From: Dorea sp. | Lineage (GTDB): Bacteria > Bacillota_A > Clostridia > Lachnospirales > Lachnospiraceae | Reading direction: 5' to 3' | DNA: 64,000 nucleotides | Assembly (NCBI GenBank): GCA_016295505.1 | Contig: JAEDLC010000001.1 | Location: 5,052-69,051 of the forward strand | Shown: in pieces, positions 25,952-34,003 of the stretch | How the letters are laid out: the number at the start of each line of letters is the position of its first letter | Numbering within the stretch: position 1 is the stretch's first letter | Made by a program: the position numbers and the translations under genes | The notes under the pieces: model-generated | Told to the model about the DNA's origin: nothing | Database searches by the model: none | What the model saw: the letters and a program-made list of their open reading frames with translations, nothing else

Positions 25952-25965
25952 GTTAAAACTTTAAC
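25952..25965. promoter_or_regulatory. Candidate operator GTTAAA-AC-TTTAAC
   Basis: Inverted repeat of 6-bp arms with a 2-bp centre, just downstream of the -10 box and 28 nt before the regulator's ATG. The position suits autorepression by the XRE protein; this is inference. Confidence 0.4.
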
Positions 25966-25992
25966 GCGCGGAAGAAAAGGAGAACAGAAAAT

Positions 25993-26550
25993 ATGCTGGA
26001 TATCAGTCATCTCGGAGACAGAATACGATCTCATCGAAAGAAAAAACTAATGACGATAAAAACGTTGTCCCAGTATACAGGACTTTCGGTTGGATATCTG
26101 AGTACCCTGGAACAGAATAAAACAACACCGAATATTGAAAATCTGGCAAAAATCTGTGAGATACTGGATGTAAGCATTACAGATATTCTTCAAATGGACG
26201 GTTCCGGAAGTGTTGTGATCCAAAAAAAAGATATTCGGATAGATGAGTATCCGGAGGAAAATATGTCGGTTGGCATTATTGATTTCAAAAAAAATAATCA
26301 TGTGCTGGAATATATTACGATCAAACCGGGAGAGGCACAGAAGAAACAGGCATACCGACATGTCTGTGAAGAGATGGGAACGGTACTGAAGGGGGTTATG
26401 TCCATAGATATTGAAGGGGATCATTATGAACTGTATCCGGGAGATTCTGTATATATACGCAGTGGAGAGTGTCATCGTATCTATAATCAGACGGATGAGG
26501 ATATACTCAGTCTCTGGGTATATACGAGAAAGTCTGACAATCTTTTGTGA
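25993..26550 (+). CDS. XRE-family transcriptional regulator with C-terminal cupin domain
   Basis: 185 residues. The N-terminal helix-turn-helix (residues about 7-62: GDRIRSHRKKKLMTIKTLSQYTGLSVGYLSTLEQNK) is followed by a linker and a cupin_2 domain (about 105-175: YITIKPGEAQ, GTVLKGVMSIDIEGDHYELYPGDSVYIRSGECHRIYN) that would sense a small ligand. This architecture regulates amino-acid, polyamine or sugar uptake genes in Firmicutes. It lies directly upstream of the GH127 and opp genes and is the obvious candidate regulator for them. AAAGGAG precedes the ATG. Confidence 0.92.
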   Translation: MLDISHLGDRIRSHRKKKLMTIKTLSQYTGLSVGYLSTLEQNKTTPNIENLAKICEILDVSITDILQMDGSGSVVIQKKDIRIDEYPEENMSVGIIDFKKNNHVLEYITIKPGEAQKKQAYRHVCEEMGTVLKGVMSIDIEGDHYELYPGDSVYIRSGECHRIYNQTDEDILSLWVYTRKSDNLL

Positions 26551-26598
26551 AAATAAGATTCGTAATTATGAATTATTATTCACCAAATTGATATAACA

Positions 26599-26627
26599 TT
26601 GACAAATGAATAAATTCAGATTATAAT
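26599..26627 (+). promoter_or_regulatory. Perfect consensus sigma-A promoter for the GH127 gene
   Basis: TTGACA, 17-bp spacer, TATAAT: all twelve consensus bases match, and the region is very AT-rich. It lies 33 nt before the ATG at 26660. Confidence 0.85.
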
Positions 26628-26659
26628 TAAATCATATAAGTGAAGAAATAATCGTTTAT

Positions 26660-29005
26660 ATGAAAACATTTCTCCAGGATACGCAGATGAACAGAGATTT
26701 TTTAGATCATGAAATCATAGAGAAGGATATGGATTCCCTCTACATTGGCAATCTGAATACCGTTGAATATGATCTTGTACTTCCGGAAAGAGGAATGTAT
26801 GGTTCAAAGATCATCTGGAAATCCGGACATGACCGGTTCCTGAGTGATGATGGGAAAGTTACACGTCCCGCTTATGGAATGGGAGACAGGACAATTCCTT
26901 TATACGCAACTTTTTTATACGGGAATGCCAAAAAAACGAAGACTTATGAAGTCAGGATTCTGGAAAAGAAGAATCAGCTTCAGGTTTCCAATGTATATCC
27001 GGTTCGGATAACGGCAGGCGTATCAGAGTTGGCAGAGCTTCCGCAGGTAGCAATCGTTGAGAGAAGCGATGGCAATCTGATTCCGTATCCTGTGGAATGG
27101 GAGAAAGGAAGCCGTGTTTTTTTTCGTGCTCCCGGGATGTATAAAGCGCATGGAACACTTGCAGATACGGAGCTCTCAGTGGAAGCAGAGATCACGGTGT
27201 TAAAAGAACTGCCGGAAAAGTATCTGAATCCACTGCCTGAGGTTACAGAATGTTCTGAGGCAGATATCAGACTGATAGAAGGAAGCCTGTTCCATAATTC
27301 ACAGCAGAATATGTTATTATATCTGCTGAATGTGGATGATGACCAGATGCTTTACAATTTCAGAACAGCATCTGGAATTGACACCAGAGGTGCCATGCCG
27401 ATGGATGGATGGGATGCACCGGACAGTCAGCTTCGCGGACACACGACAGGTCATTATCTTTCTTCTTTGGCATTGTGTTATCACTCGACGGGTGATCATA
27501 AAATAAAAGAAAAAGCAGTATATATGGTGCAATCGCTGGGAGAGTGTCAGGAAGCATTTTCCAATATGCCGGATATCAAAGATGGTTTTTTAAGCGGATA
27601 TTCGGAAGAGCAGTTCGATCTGCTGGAAGAATATACAAAATATCCGGTTATCTGGGCACCGTATTATACATTACATAAAATATTAGCAGGTTTATTAGAT
27701 TGTTATCATTATATCCGGTCAGAAAAAGCGCTGGTTATTGCAGACCGTCTTGGAATGTGGGTATGGAGGCGTCTTTCGGGTCTTTCCAGAGAACATCTTA
27801 CAAAGATGTGGAGTATGTATATTGCAGGAGAGTTCGGAGGAATGAATGCGGTGATGGTGGCATTGTTCCGGATCACCGGCAAAGAAGAGTATTTAAAGTG
27901 CGCCGGACTGTTTGATAATGATAAATTGTTTTATCCTCTGGAGCAGAGAGTGGATGCGTTGTGCACGATGCATGCAAACCAGCATATTCCACAGGTTCTC
28001 GGAGCAATGGAACTGTTCAAAGCAACAGGGATAAAGAAGTACTATGAGATGTCAGAATTTTTCTGGCAGACAGTTGTCTCCTCGCACTGTTATGCGAATG
28101 GAGGAACCGGAGAAGGTGAGATGTTCCATGAAAGTGGAAAAATCGGCGCTCTTCTCAATAAAGATACTGCTGAAACGTGTGCGTCTTATAATATGCTGAA
28201 GCTTACAAAGGAATTGTATCAGTTCTCACCGAAAGCTTATTATATGGATTATTATGAACGTACATTGTACAATCATATACTCGCAACCCGGGATCAGAGA
28301 GTTACGGGGGAAAGTACCTATTTTCTACCGCTTGGACCTGGGGGGAAGAGAGAATTTCTCTTTGAAAACAATTGTTGCCACGGAACAGGAATGGAAAGCA
28401 GGTTCCGATACAGGGAGGGAATTTATTTCTTTGACCGAAAAGGCAGCATATACGTGAATCTGTTTATTCCTTCGGAAATGCACTGGAAGGAACAGGACGT
28501 ATTGATCAGACAGTATACAGACCGACGTTTTCCTGAATGTATCAGTCTTTATGTGGAAGGCAGCGGTTTGAATACAATAAAAATTCGCAGACCCTGTTGG
28601 GCCAGACGATATCGGATTCTTGTTGATAAACAGGAAATGGATATTGTACCGGATGAGAATGGTTATATCATTATCTCGCATGACTTTTCTCAGGGGATTA
28701 CAGTTCAGCTGGAGTTTTCTTATGAATTTCAGTTGATTCGGACCCCGGATGAGCCCGAGAAAGCGGCGGTTCAGTATGGACCGTATCTGATGGCAGTTTT
28801 ATCCGAACAGAAAGATTTTATCCGGTTTTCCTTTAATGAATCCGATGTGGCGGACAAGATGCAGGCTACGGAAGATCCGCTTCGTTTTTTATGCGAAGAT
28901 TATACCTTTGTTCCTCTTTGTGAAGTGGGTATGAATGCCTACCATGCATATTTCATATCGACACCCGGCAGGGGAAATATAAAACAGAATATGGAGACGT
29001 CATAG
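26660..29005 (+). CDS. GH127-type (DUF1680) glycoside hydrolase, likely beta-L-arabinofuranosidase
   Basis: 781 residues. The N-terminal part (about 25-190) holds two Ig-like modules of the atrophied bacterial Ig type (YDLVLPERGMYGSKIIWKSG, then EVRILEKK). The central alpha/alpha barrel carries RGHTTGHYLSSLALCY, GGTGEGEMF (near 480), ETCASYNMLKL (near 504) and NNCCHGTGMESR (near 570), which correspond to the Glu and Cys-Cys zinc/catalytic residues of HypBA1-like enzymes. No signal peptide, so it should be cytoplasmic. The ribosome site at 26660 is weak; ATG 26687 is an alternative start. Substrate is inferred from family only. Confidence 0.85.
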   Translation: MKTFLQDTQMNRDFLDHEIIEKDMDSLYIGNLNTVEYDLVLPERGMYGSKIIWKSGHDRFLSDDGKVTRPAYGMGDRTIPLYATFLYGNAKKTKTYEVRILEKKNQLQVSNVYPVRITAGVSELAELPQVAIVERSDGNLIPYPVEWEKGSRVFFRAPGMYKAHGTLADTELSVEAEITVLKELPEKYLNPLPEVTECSEADIRLIEGSLFHNSQQNMLLYLLNVDDDQMLYNFRTASGIDTRGAMPMDGWDAPDSQLRGHTTGHYLSSLALCYHSTGDHKIKEKAVYMVQSLGECQEAFSNMPDIKDGFLSGYSEEQFDLLEEYTKYPVIWAPYYTLHKILAGLLDCYHYIRSEKALVIADRLGMWVWRRLSGLSREHLTKMWSMYIAGEFGGMNAVMVALFRITGKEEYLKCAGLFDNDKLFYPLEQRVDALCTMHANQHIPQVLGAMELFKATGIKKYYEMSEFFWQTVVSSHCYANGGTGEGEMFHESGKIGALLNKDTAETCASYNMLKLTKELYQFSPKAYYMDYYERTLYNHILATRDQRVTGESTYFLPLGPGGKREFLFENNCCHGTGMESRFRYREGIYFFDRKGSIYVNLFIPSEMHWKEQDVLIRQYTDRRFPECISLYVEGSGLNTIKIRRPCWARRYRILVDKQEMDIVPDENGYIIISHDFSQGITVQLEFSYEFQLIRTPDEPEKAAVQYGPYLMAVLSEQKDFIRFSFNESDVADKMQATEDPLRFLCEDYTFVPLCEVGMNAYHAYFISTPGRGNIKQNMETS

Positions 29006-29033
29006 CGAGATCACTATGACTGGAATGATAAGG

Positions 29034-29060
29034 GCGTCATGAATATTTCATGGCGCTTTT
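29034..29060 (+). terminator. Rho-independent terminator after the GH127 gene
   Basis: Ten-pair stem (gcgtcatgaa / ttcatggcgc, one GU), 3-nt loop, then TTTT. Confidence 0.75.
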
Positions 29061-29069
29061 CGGTTCTCG

Positions 29070-29089
29070 AACTAGAATGCATTCTAGTT
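29070..29089. repeat. Perfect 20-bp palindrome
   Basis: aactagaatg / cattctagtt with no spacer. Too self-complementary at its centre for a normal RNA loop, so it looks more like a binding site for a dimeric protein or the end of an element. Its last three bases are shared with the hairpin at 29087-29117. Confidence 0.7.
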
Positions 29090-29117
29090 TCAACAGGAAG
29101 TTCCTTCCTGTTGAAAC
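29087..29117. repeat. Perfect 14-bp inverted repeat, 3-nt loop
   Basis: gtttcaacaggaag, loop ttc, cttcctgttgaaac. A very stable hairpin with no T-run after it. It overlaps the palindrome at 29070-29089 by three bases. The rest of the gap to oppA (29118-29302) shows no convincing promoter or gene, only the oppA ribosome site AAGGAGG. Confidence 0.75.
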
Positions 29118-29302
29118 ATAACAATCCTTCGCAATCTGTGTTGAAAGAGAACCGTATGAAAACAGTAGAACCAGGTAGTTATATTCAGAACGGGAACGTT
29201 GTCAGGATCCCGGATCAGGAAAGTGTTGCCGGAAATGGATATGAAGACCTGTTAAGTACTACACATGAGCTAATAGAACTTTAAAGAAAAGGAGGATAAC
29301 TT

Positions 29303-30946
29303 ATGAAAAAGAGAATATTAGCAGCTTTACTTTCTGCAGCAATGGCAGTTACTTTACTTGCCGGTTGTAGTACACCAAAATCCAATGATGGAGGTTCCGA
29401 TGGAGAAGGCGGATCAGGAGAAAAGGTATTCCGTTATGCTACCAGAACAGAGCCAACATCTCTGGATCCACAGAAAGGAAACTGTATTCCTGACAATGAA
29501 CTTCAGCATGCAGTAACAGAGAGCCTTGTACGTAACACAGGCGGTGAAATCACACCAGGTGTTGCTGAATCATGGGAAGTTTCTGATGATGGTCTTGTAT
29601 ATACGTTCCACCTTCGTGAAGATGCAAAATGGAGCGATGGCGAGCCGATCACAGCAGATGATTTCGTATATGGCTGGCAGCGTCTTCTTGATCCTGAAAC
29701 AGGTGCATTATATGCATTCATCGGCGAGTATATTAAGAACGGTTATGCAGTTGAGACTGGCGAAGTTGATCCATCTGAACTGGGTGTAAAAGCAATTGAT
29801 GAAAAGACATTTGAAGTCACTCTGGAAAATCCAACCGCTTATTTCCTTAGCCTTGTTGGTTCTTCTGGTCAGTATGCTCCATGTCGTAAAGACATTGTTG
29901 AAAAGTATGGCAATGACTTTGCTGCTACAGCAGATAAGAATGTCTATTCCGGTCCGTTCAAATTAACAAGCTCTGAAAATCAGGAATATGTATTTGAAAA
30001 AAATGAGAACTACTGGGATGCAGATAACATTAAACTTGACAAAGCAATTATGAGTTATGTTGAAAAGGCAGAGACTCAGCTTGCTATGTATGAATCCGGC
30101 GAACTTGATTATGTTGAGATTCCATCTGCAAGTGTTCCGGAATATGAAGGCCAGGACAATACTTTCTTAAATGGTAACGTAGATTTCTTCTATATCAACC
30201 ATAAGAGTGAAAACAAAGTTCTTGGTAACAAGAATTTCCGTCTTGCTCTGAACTATGCGCTGGATCGTAACAGCTATATTAAACTTGCAACAAGCGATGT
30301 TTACAAACCAAGTAACAGTCTGGTATTTGAAGGACTTCAGGGTGCAGAAAAGACATATGGTGAGGAATATGAACTGAATTCTTATCCATTAGATGGCGAT
30401 ACAGATAAAGCAGTTGAATATCTGAATGATGCAATGTCTGAACTTGGTATTGCAAATGCTTCTGATATCAGTGTTGAAATTGTAACTACTGACGTAGAGT
30501 CCAGTAAGAAGATTGCAGAAGTTTGTCAGGAACTGTGGCAGAAAGCTCTTGGAATTAATGTTACAATCCGTCAGGTAACATATGCTGATATCTACGGAAC
30601 AGTTCTTCCGGGCGGCGATTTTGAAATTGGTTACGGCGGATGGGGAGCTGACTATGATGATCCATACAGCTACCTTGAACTGTTCAAATCTGACAGTTTC
30701 TATAACTACAGCCAGTATGCAAATGATGAAGTTGATGCAGATCTGAAAGCTTCTCAGACTGAAACAGATGCAAAGACACGTATGGATTACCTGTTTGATG
30801 CAGAACAGAAGATTATTGATGATGGTGCATTTATTCCTCTTCAGCAGAGAGAAATTCACTATCTTGTAAGTGAAAAAGTATCTGGTCTTGTATTCTTCCA
30901 CTGTGCAATTAACCTTGACTGGGTATATGCAGACGTTGCAGAATAA
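29303..30946 (+). CDS. oppA: Oligopeptide-type ABC transporter substrate-binding lipoprotein
   Basis: Family 5 extracellular solute-binding lipoprotein. The lipoprotein signal MKKRILAALLSAAMAVTLLAGC places the lipidated cysteine at C22, followed by a Gly/Ser-rich linker. SBP_bac_5 hallmarks are RTEPTSLDPQ, the AESWEVSDDGLVYTFHLREDAKWSDGEPITADDFVYGWQR region and FRLALNYALDR. 547 residues. Family 5 binders carry oligopeptides, but some bind oligosaccharides or glycoconjugates. Strong ribosome site. Separated from oppB by a double hairpin. Confidence 0.92.
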   Translation: MKKRILAALLSAAMAVTLLAGCSTPKSNDGGSDGEGGSGEKVFRYATRTEPTSLDPQKGNCIPDNELQHAVTESLVRNTGGEITPGVAESWEVSDDGLVYTFHLREDAKWSDGEPITADDFVYGWQRLLDPETGALYAFIGEYIKNGYAVETGEVDPSELGVKAIDEKTFEVTLENPTAYFLSLVGSSGQYAPCRKDIVEKYGNDFAATADKNVYSGPFKLTSSENQEYVFEKNENYWDADNIKLDKAIMSYVEKAETQLAMYESGELDYVEIPSASVPEYEGQDNTFLNGNVDFFYINHKSENKVLGNKNFRLALNYALDRNSYIKLATSDVYKPSNSLVFEGLQGAEKTYGEEYELNSYPLDGDTDKAVEYLNDAMSELGIANASDISVEIVTTDVESSKKIAEVCQELWQKALGINVTIRQVTYADIYGTVLPGGDFEIGYGGWGADYDDPYSYLELFKSDSFYNYSQYANDEVDADLKASQTETDAKTRMDYLFDAEQKIIDDGAFIPLQQREIHYLVSEKVSGLVFFHCAINLDWVYADVAE

Positions 30947-30976
30947 TTTTTTGTAAGATAAAACTCTGTAAATCAG

Positions 30977-31003
30977 TTCCGCCCGGCTTTTAGTCGGGCG
31001 GGA
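30977..31003 (+). other. GC-rich stem-loop after oppA
   Basis: ccgcccg / cgggcgg stem, extended by two weaker pairs, 9-nt loop, no T-run. Probably protects the 3' end of the oppA message. Confidence 0.6.
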
Positions 31004-31017
31004 TGTATGAAAGAGTA

Positions 31018-31076
31018 AAAAAAGTGCTTCAGGGGAGAATGAGAAGGTTCGTCCTTCGTTGAAGCATTTTTTCTTT
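31018..31076 (+). terminator. Terminator between oppA and oppB
   Basis: A-tract plus gtgcttca pairs with tgaagcat plus T-tract, with an inner gaagg / ccttc hairpin. Read-through would still express oppBCDF, at a lower level than oppA. Confidence 0.75.
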
Positions 31077-31096
31077 TACAGTAGGAGGTATGTATT

Positions 31097-32017
31097 GTGG
31101 CTAAGTATATAGCGAAACGTGTAGTGGCAGCTGTGCTGACTCTCTGGGCGTTGGTTACGATCGTGTTTTTCCTCGTGCGTTTAATGCCGGGTGATCCATT
31201 TACCAGTGCAAAGCTTACAGAGCAGGTGGCAGAGAATATGAGATCTTATTATGGATTTGATAAGCCGTTACTTGTACAATATTTTGTTTATATGGGAAAT
31301 CTTCTGTGTGGTAATTTTGGTTATTCTATGAAATATACCAATAAAACTGTAAATTATATTATTGGACAGACCTTCCCATTTTCAGCGGATCTTGGTATCC
31401 GTGCACTTGTTCTTGCAATTTCTGTCGGACTTGTTCTGGGAATTATTGCAGCGAGAAACCGTGGCAAAAAAATTGACTTTTTCTGTGTTATCGTAGCTGT
31501 TATCGGTACCAGTATTCCAGACTTTATCATGGGTGCTTTTCTTCAGTACTTTTTCGGTATCAAATGGGGACTGTTGCCGGTTGCAAAATATAATGGAATT
31601 GAGTATACGATTCTTCCGGCTCTTGCGTTATCTTTCTATACGTTGGCATCTGTCTCGCGTATTATGAGATCCAGTATGCTGGAAGTTGTACAGCAGGATT
31701 TCATTAAGACAGCACGTTCCAAAGGATTGTCGGAAATGCGCATTACCTGTAAGCATCAGATCAGAAATGCAATTATGCCTGTTATGACAGTGCTTGGACC
31801 GACAGTTGCATCAGTACTGACTGGTACTTTCGTTCTTGAGTCTATTTTCGCAATCCCTGGTATGGGTAAATATTATGTTGAAAGTGTCAGCGTCAATGAT
31901 TACTCAATGGTATTGGGTATGACGGTGTTTTATGGTATATTCCTTGTAACTGCTAACTTGATCGTGGATATTCTGTATGGTGTTGCAGACCCACGTGTAC
32001 GAATTGGAAGAAAGTAG
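31097..32017 (+). CDS. oppB: ABC transporter permease OppB
   Basis: 306-residue inner permease: an N-terminal helix (KRVVAAVLTLWALVTIVFFLVRLMPGDPF, the OppB signature), five further helices, and the EAA loop KTARSKGLSEMRITCKHQIRNAIMP that contacts the ATPases. GTG start 7 nt after AGGAGGT. The family includes peptide and nickel permeases; the neighbours make it the oligopeptide type. Confidence 0.93.
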   Translation: MAKYIAKRVVAAVLTLWALVTIVFFLVRLMPGDPFTSAKLTEQVAENMRSYYGFDKPLLVQYFVYMGNLLCGNFGYSMKYTNKTVNYIIGQTFPFSADLGIRALVLAISVGLVLGIIAARNRGKKIDFFCVIVAVIGTSIPDFIMGAFLQYFFGIKWGLLPVAKYNGIEYTILPALALSFYTLASVSRIMRSSMLEVVQQDFIKTARSKGLSEMRITCKHQIRNAIMPVMTVLGPTVASVLTGTFVLESIFAIPGMGKYYVESVSVNDYSMVLGMTVFYGIFLVTANLIVDILYGVADPRVRIGRK

Positions 32018-32025
32018 GTGAGAGA

Positions 32026-32952
32026 ATGGCAGAATTGAATCGTGATATGTTTGTAATAAAGGGAAAAGATGCAAAGCGCATGGAAAGCATCAGCAGGCCA
32101 TCTCTCTCTTTCTGGCAGGATGCATGGCGACGGTTAAAAAAGAATCGTTCTGCAATTGTAGGACTGATTATCATCGTTCTTTACGCAGTGCTTGCAATCT
32201 TTGCACCTATGTTCAGTAAATTTAGTTTTTCAGAGATGGATATTGAAGCAATCCATTCTCTTCCGACATCAGTACACTGGCTGGGCTGTGATTCTACCGG
32301 ACGTGACCAGTGGGTACGTATCTGGATGGGAGCTCGAGTATCCTTGAGTATTGGTCTTATATCCGCAGTTGTAAATATGTGTGTTGGTGCCGTAATCGGA
32401 GGCCTTTGTGGATATTACGGCGGAAAACTGGATATGATTGTAATGCGTATCGTAGATATCCTGTATGGTATTCCAAGTCTGATTATTACCATTCTTGTTA
32501 TGATGGTAATCGGACAGGGTGGTGTAATGCCTCTGATCATTGCTCTTTGTATCGTTGGATGGATTGGAACCTGCCGATTTGTTCGTGGTGAGGTTTATCG
32601 TCTGAAGGAGCAGGACTTTGTAATGGCGGCAAAGGTACTTGGTGTACCGGATTTTCCGATCATTATCCGTCATATTATTCCGAATATCATGGGTATGCTG
32701 ATTACTAACTTATGTATGGCAATTCCGGGAGCAATCTTCCAGGAGGCATTCTTAAGCTACATTGGTCTTGGTATCAAGCCACCGAACTGTAGCTGGGGAA
32801 TTCTTGCAAAAGAAGGTATACAGTATCTTCGTACCTATCCGCATGAAGTTATTATCCCTGCATTTTTTATCTGTACAACTATGTTGGCCCTGAACCTGCT
32901 GGGTAATGGTCTTCGTGATGTTGTAGACCCAAGACTTCGTGGAACTGATTAG
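32026..32952 (+). CDS. oppC: ABC transporter permease OppC
   Basis: 308 residues. A cytoplasmic N-terminus precedes the OppC_N helix (WRRLKKNRSAIVGLIIIVLYAVLAIFAPMF), then a periplasmic loop HWLGCDSTGRDQWVRIWMGARVSL typical of OppC/DppC, and an EAA loop MAAKVLGVPDFPIIIRHIIPN. It follows oppB by 8 nt and precedes oppD by 12 nt. Confidence 0.93.
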   Translation: MAELNRDMFVIKGKDAKRMESISRPSLSFWQDAWRRLKKNRSAIVGLIIIVLYAVLAIFAPMFSKFSFSEMDIEAIHSLPTSVHWLGCDSTGRDQWVRIWMGARVSLSIGLISAVVNMCVGAVIGGLCGYYGGKLDMIVMRIVDILYGIPSLIITILVMMVIGQGGVMPLIIALCIVGWIGTCRFVRGEVYRLKEQDFVMAAKVLGVPDFPIIIRHIIPNIMGMLITNLCMAIPGAIFQEAFLSYIGLGIKPPNCSWGILAKEGIQYLRTYPHEVIIPAFFICTTMLALNLLGNGLRDVVDPRLRGTD

Positions 32953-32964
32953 GAGGAATGTGAA

Positions 32965-34002
32965 ATGGCAGAGAGAGAAAATATTCTTGAATTAAAAAAT
33001 CTGGTTTTTTCCTTTCATACATACGGCGGCGAAGTCAAAGCTGTACGAGATGTCAGCTTTAATGTGCGGAAGGGAGAGATTCTTGGAATTGTAGGAGAGT
33101 CCGGATGTGGTAAGAGTGTTACTGCACAGTGTATTCTCCGCCTGAATCCGGAGCCACCTGGATTCTTTGAAAATGGAGAAATCCTGTTTAATGGAGAAGA
33201 CATCCTTAAGATGTCCAATAAAGAAATACGAAAAATCAGAGGACGTGAAATCGGATTTGTATTTCAGGATCCGATGACCTCCCTGAATCCGACCATGAGA
33301 GTCGGGGCCCAGATTGAAGAAGTGTTCCTTGGAAGAACGGATGTCACCAAAAAAGAAGTGAAGGAAAGAGCACTGGAAATCATGAAACTGGTTGGAATCA
33401 ATGATACCGAAAAACGATACAAACAGTATCCTCATGAGTTATCTGGTGGTATGAAACAGCGTATCATGATTGCAATCGCGCTGGTAAGTCGTCCGAGTGT
33501 AATTATCTGTGACGAGCCGACTACATCTCTGGACGTAACAATTGAGGCACAGATTCTGGATCTTTTACTGGAACTGAGGGAAAAACTCGGAACCTCTATT
33601 ATCATGATCACTCATGACCTGGGTGTTATTGCAAGACTTTGTGACCGTGTAATCGTTATGTACGGCGGTAAGATAGTAGAACGTGGAAATGTAAATGAAA
33701 TATTCTATGATACAGCACATCCTTATACAAAAGGACTTATGAAATCTATTGCAAAGCTGGATACGAAGAAAGGCGATAAGCTTCATCCGATTGAGGGAAC
33801 ACCTCCGGATCTTTTTGCACCTCCGAAGGGATGCCCGTTTGCGGCACGTTGCGATTATGCAATGGATGTATGTAGTCAGATGCCTCCGGAAACATATAAA
33901 ATATCCGAAGAACATAAGACCTGCTGCTGGCTGCAGCATGAGATGGCGCCGGATACAGAGTTGAAGAAAGAAAATGCAGTACTGGAAGGGGAGGGAAAAT
34001 AA
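32965..34002 (+). CDS. oppD: ABC transporter ATP-binding protein OppD
   Basis: 345 residues. Walker A GESGCGKS, Q-loop FVFQDPMTSLNPT, signature LSGGMKQRI, Walker B IICDEPTTSLDVT, switch His in MITHDLG, and the C-terminal oligopeptide/dipeptide extension with cysteines (GCPFAARCDYAMDVC...CC) that holds an Fe-S cluster in some family members. Ends 1 nt before oppF. Confidence 0.94.
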   Translation: MAERENILELKNLVFSFHTYGGEVKAVRDVSFNVRKGEILGIVGESGCGKSVTAQCILRLNPEPPGFFENGEILFNGEDILKMSNKEIRKIRGREIGFVFQDPMTSLNPTMRVGAQIEEVFLGRTDVTKKEVKERALEIMKLVGINDTEKRYKQYPHELSGGMKQRIMIAIALVSRPSVIICDEPTTSLDVTIEAQILDLLLELREKLGTSIIMITHDLGVIARLCDRVIVMYGGKIVERGNVNEIFYDTAHPYTKGLMKSIAKLDTKKGDKLHPIEGTPPDLFAPPKGCPFAARCDYAMDVCSQMPPETYKISEEHKTCCWLQHEMAPDTELKKENAVLEGEGK

Positions 34003-34003
34003 T

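Noticed and set aside
29039..29284. 81-codon + strand frame between GH127 and oppA
   Set aside because: It runs through the terminator and both palindromes, has no ribosome site and no recognisable protein pattern; the later ATG at 29157 is no better supported.
29118..29302. Sigma-A promoter for oppA
   Set aside because: Several TTG-type -35 candidates exist, but none has a -10 at 16-18 bp.
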